Shown here piece after piece: positions 63,404-64,000 of a DNA stretch of 64,000 nt; positions within the stretch are counted from its first letter, which is position 1; the number at the start of each line of letters is the position of its first letter. The DNA is taken from NCBI GenBank assembly GCA_913774355.1, contig CAJYGB010000022.1, positions 1 through 64,000 on the forward strand, written 5' to 3'. A model generated the notes under the pieces. That model searched no databases. It had not been told where the DNA came from and saw only the letters and a program-made list of their open reading frames with translations. Source of the stretch: an uncultured Chryseobacterium sp. GTDB lineage: Bacteria; Bacteroidota; Bacteroidia; Flavobacteriales; Weeksellaceae. A program made the position numbers and the translations under genes.

Positions 63404-64000
63404 ATGAAACCTGAAGCCCTGCAAAAAGTCCTAGAAGACCCTACCCTTTCAAAAGAATCCAAAGAAAAGCTGGCTGCATTGCACGATCTTATTTCAGCCA
63501 AAGAATTTTCGGACCTCCTGGATGAAGAAGGAAACCAGTATGTGGAATTCGTGCAGGAAGGCGGCGGGGTCTGGGGAAGCGCATTAGTAGGATATCTGTA
63601 CGCCCTGGAAATTTTTGGGATCCGATTTCTTAAAGTAGCAGGAACCAGCGCGGGAGCCATCAACACGATGCTGATTGCTGCCTGTAAAACAAAGGGAGAA
63701 GCAAAGAGCGAGACCATCAGGGATATCCTGTTCAACTGGAACTTTGCCGATTTTATGGATGGAAAGCCGTACATCAGGACGACCATCCATTCGATGCTGA
63801 ACAATAAGAATTTCATCAGGAACAACATCATTCTACTAATGGTCATTATGCTGATCCTGGTGATTATGCCGTTTGCCATTTCTTCAGAAACAACACTGCG
63901 CGCCAAACTGCTGTTCCTGGTTCCCATCATCCCGATCATTATTGCCATGGCCTGCCTGCTGAAGCTGTATAACGATCTGAAGAAAGCCAATTCCGGGCTG
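63404..64000 (+). CDS. Patatin-like phospholipase, 3' end beyond the window
   Basis: At least 199 residues; the frame is still open at the edge. The oxyanion G-G-G-V-W-G (about 53-58) and the nucleophile motif G-T-S-A-G-A (about 80-85, Ser82) are those of patatin-like lipases. Unusually, two hydrophobic segments (about 142-160 and 169-187) follow, suggesting membrane association. The catalytic Asp lies outside the window. It starts 127 bases after the CorA-type gene. Confidence 0.85.
   Translation, partial: MKPEALQKVLEDPTLSKESKEKLAALHDLISAKEFSDLLDEEGNQYVEFVQEGGGVWGSALVGYLYALEIFGIRFLKVAGTSAGAINTMLIAACKTKGEAKSETIRDILFNWNFADFMDGKPYIRTTIHSMLNNKNFIRNNIILLMVIMLILVIMPFAISSETTLRAKLLFLVPIIPIIIAMACLLKLYNDLKKANSGL

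Noticed and set aside
63388..63990. 200-codon minus-strand frame at the right edge
   Set aside because: Antisense to the partial patatin gene, which has clear catalytic motifs.

Overview
The window looks like a chromosomal segment of a Flavobacteriia bacterium of the Chryseobacterium type (Weeksellaceae). Clues are AT-rich DNA, -7 boxes of the form TAnnTTTG, weak Shine-Dalgarno sites, two GLPGLI-family proteins, a type IX secretion (T9SS) sorting tail, a DUF4469/HU-like protein, and short HTH 'transposase-like' proteins typical of that group. No rRNA, tRNA, CRISPR array or complete insertion sequence was seen.

Layout. 1-3.65 kb: AT-rich, decaying toxin/immunity cassettes (a deaminase-toxin tail with a broken zinc motif, an orphan nuclease-like toxin tail, a pentapeptide-repeat neighbour, a frameshifted gene). 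3.8-7.0 kb: minus-strand housekeeping genes (flavin reductase, NTF2-like, MaoC hydratase, cold-shock protein, one-domain DEAD-box protein). 7.3-13.3 kb: glycan genes (GT14-like, a frameshifted glycosyltransferase, UDP-galactopyranose mutase, a clan-A glycosidase-like protein, a GT32-like transferase), then an amylase-family enzyme, YagU and a GAF histidine kinase.

17.4-30.3 kb: a tightly spaced seven-gene minus-strand operon that is the best candidate for an undescribed system. In transcription order it encodes a 314-aa coiled-coil protein, a 1355-aa protein, a LamG-like protein, two phage-tail-collar paralogues, a DUF6603-like 907-aa protein and a 696-aa protein. No tube, sheath, ATPase or secretion signal is visible.

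30.7-43.4 kb: mixed accessory region with an APH-fold kinase, a DUF4932 metallopeptidase-like protein, exported proteins, gene-poor stretches, an OmpH/Skp-like protein, a cluster of four very small genes (two HTH, two related to each other), a GT4 and a delta-60-repeat T9SS cargo. 43.9-45.5 kb: an AT-rich hipBA toxin-antitoxin pair with two spaced operator-like sites.

45.8-64 kb: mostly core genes (mnmE, aminopeptidase P, topoisomerase IB, pruA, a KAS III, CorA, a patatin cut by the window edge) with small lipoproteins, a secreted collar-domain protein beside a membrane-anchored AraC regulator, a thioredoxin-like protein, two GLPGLI proteins and an XRE regulator. A heptanucleotide repeat array and a twin operator between divergent promoters are the clearest regulatory signals here.
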